Shown in pieces: positions 63,758 to 64,000 of a DNA stretch of 64,000 nucleotides (the stretch's first letter is position 1; each line of letters opens with the position of its first letter). Source of the DNA: Pedobacter arcticus A12 (GTDB lineage: Bacteria; Bacteroidota; Bacteroidia; Sphingobacteriales; Sphingobacteriaceae). The notes beneath the pieces were generated by a model, which did no database searches, was not told the origin of the DNA, and saw only the letters and a list, made by a program, of their open reading frames with translations. The stretch spans positions 522,287 to 586,286 of the forward strand of contig NZ_JH947128.1 in assembly GCF_000302595.1 (NCBI RefSeq), written 5' to 3'. The position numbers were made by a program, and so were the translations under genes.

Positions 63758-64000
63758 ATGACCAATCACTACTTTGAAAATAAGCTGGTAAAAATGCACT
63801 ATTACCAATTTGGTAATGGGCCTAAAGCCATGCTCTGCTTTCATGGTTACGGAATGCATGGTAAACAGTTTCGCCAATTGGAAGAACGTTTTGGAGCTAA
63901 CTATACCTTTTATGGTTTTGATCTGTTTTTTCATAAAGAGACCAAGTTATTGGATGAGAGCGTTGCGAATGTTAAGCAAGGAATCACGAAAAAAGAACTT
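63758..64000 (+). CDS. Alpha/beta hydrolase, N-terminal part
   Basis: An ORF from ATG 63758 that runs off the window after 81 codons. It begins MTNHYFENKLVKMHYY and contains CFHGYGMHGKQFRQLEE, the oxyanion-hole HG motif of alpha/beta hydrolases, and a FDLFFHKET stretch. The nucleophile elbow lies beyond the window. It may be a thioesterase or lipase belonging to the acyl-chain locus, or an unrelated neighbour. Only the fold is supported. Confidence 0.75.
   Translation, partial: MTNHYFENKLVKMHYYQFGNGPKAMLCFHGYGMHGKQFRQLEERFGANYTFYGFDLFFHKETKLLDESVANVKQGITKKEL

Overview
The window reads as a stretch of chromosome from a Bacteroidota bacterium close to Pedobacter (Sphingobacteriaceae). The reasons are low GC, near absence of Shine-Dalgarno sequences, TAnnTTTG-type promoter elements placed very close to start codons, several TTG starts, a DUF4270 lipoprotein beside a half-length 'glycogen synthase', and many families of intergenic palindromic repeats known from this group. 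The genus is an inference from protein style, not a computed match. Most of the window is core metabolism. No phage, integrase, IS transposase, rRNA operon or CRISPR array was seen.

Layout. 1-5280: 3' end of a PIG-L deacetylase gene, a repeat-rich gap, a serine beta-lactamase-fold lipoprotein, fumarase C and a small lipoprotein. 5414-8853: a tryptophan locus with a WWW leader peptide and attenuator, then trpE, a PchB/AroQ-type chorismate mutase, trpG and trpC; trpD, trpF, trpB and trpA are absent. 9247-12141: SNF2 helicase. 12250-18165: one-carbon/methionine block, with a SAM-I riboswitch, metH (carrying a palindromic repeat inside its reading frame), a four-helix-bundle (S23/IVP) ORF set between inverted repeat arrays, and metF. 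18225-26781: MFS transporter, Gfo/Idh/MocA oxidoreductase, glyA, a large hybrid histidine kinase and an LTA-synthase-like sulfatase-fold membrane protein. 26858-38725: DoxX, methyltransferase plus cupin, acyl-CoA dehydrogenase, HopJ-family protein, a thiamine pyrophosphokinase-like protein, GNAT, zinc peptidase, a FabH-like synthase, an ABC permease, glnS and a flavin disulfide reductase. 38861-51828: NTF2-like protein, metG with a trailing tRNA-Arg(CCT), LD-carboxypeptidase, oxyR, glmS, DUF4270 and GT5-like pair, panC-panD, a flippase-like membrane protein and a ClC channel. 51974-58541: O-methyltransferase, two tandem glucosaminidase/LysM proteins, an outer-surface-type protein, polysaccharide flippase, glycosyltransferase and anmK.

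58630-62724 is the most unusual part. It is a gapless operon of SDR reductase, divergent hot-dog protein, acyl carrier protein, FabB-like ketosynthase, FabI-like reductase and AcpS-type phosphopantetheinyl transferase. Together these form a self-contained acyl-chain elongation set that carries its own carrier protein and activating enzyme, and it matches no cluster I can name. It is followed by a RES-Xre toxin-antitoxin pair and, five bases later, an alpha/beta hydrolase that runs off the window.

Regulation visible in the DNA includes trp attenuation, SAM-I control of metH, strong intrinsic terminators, and a terminator-like hairpin touching the glmS start codon.
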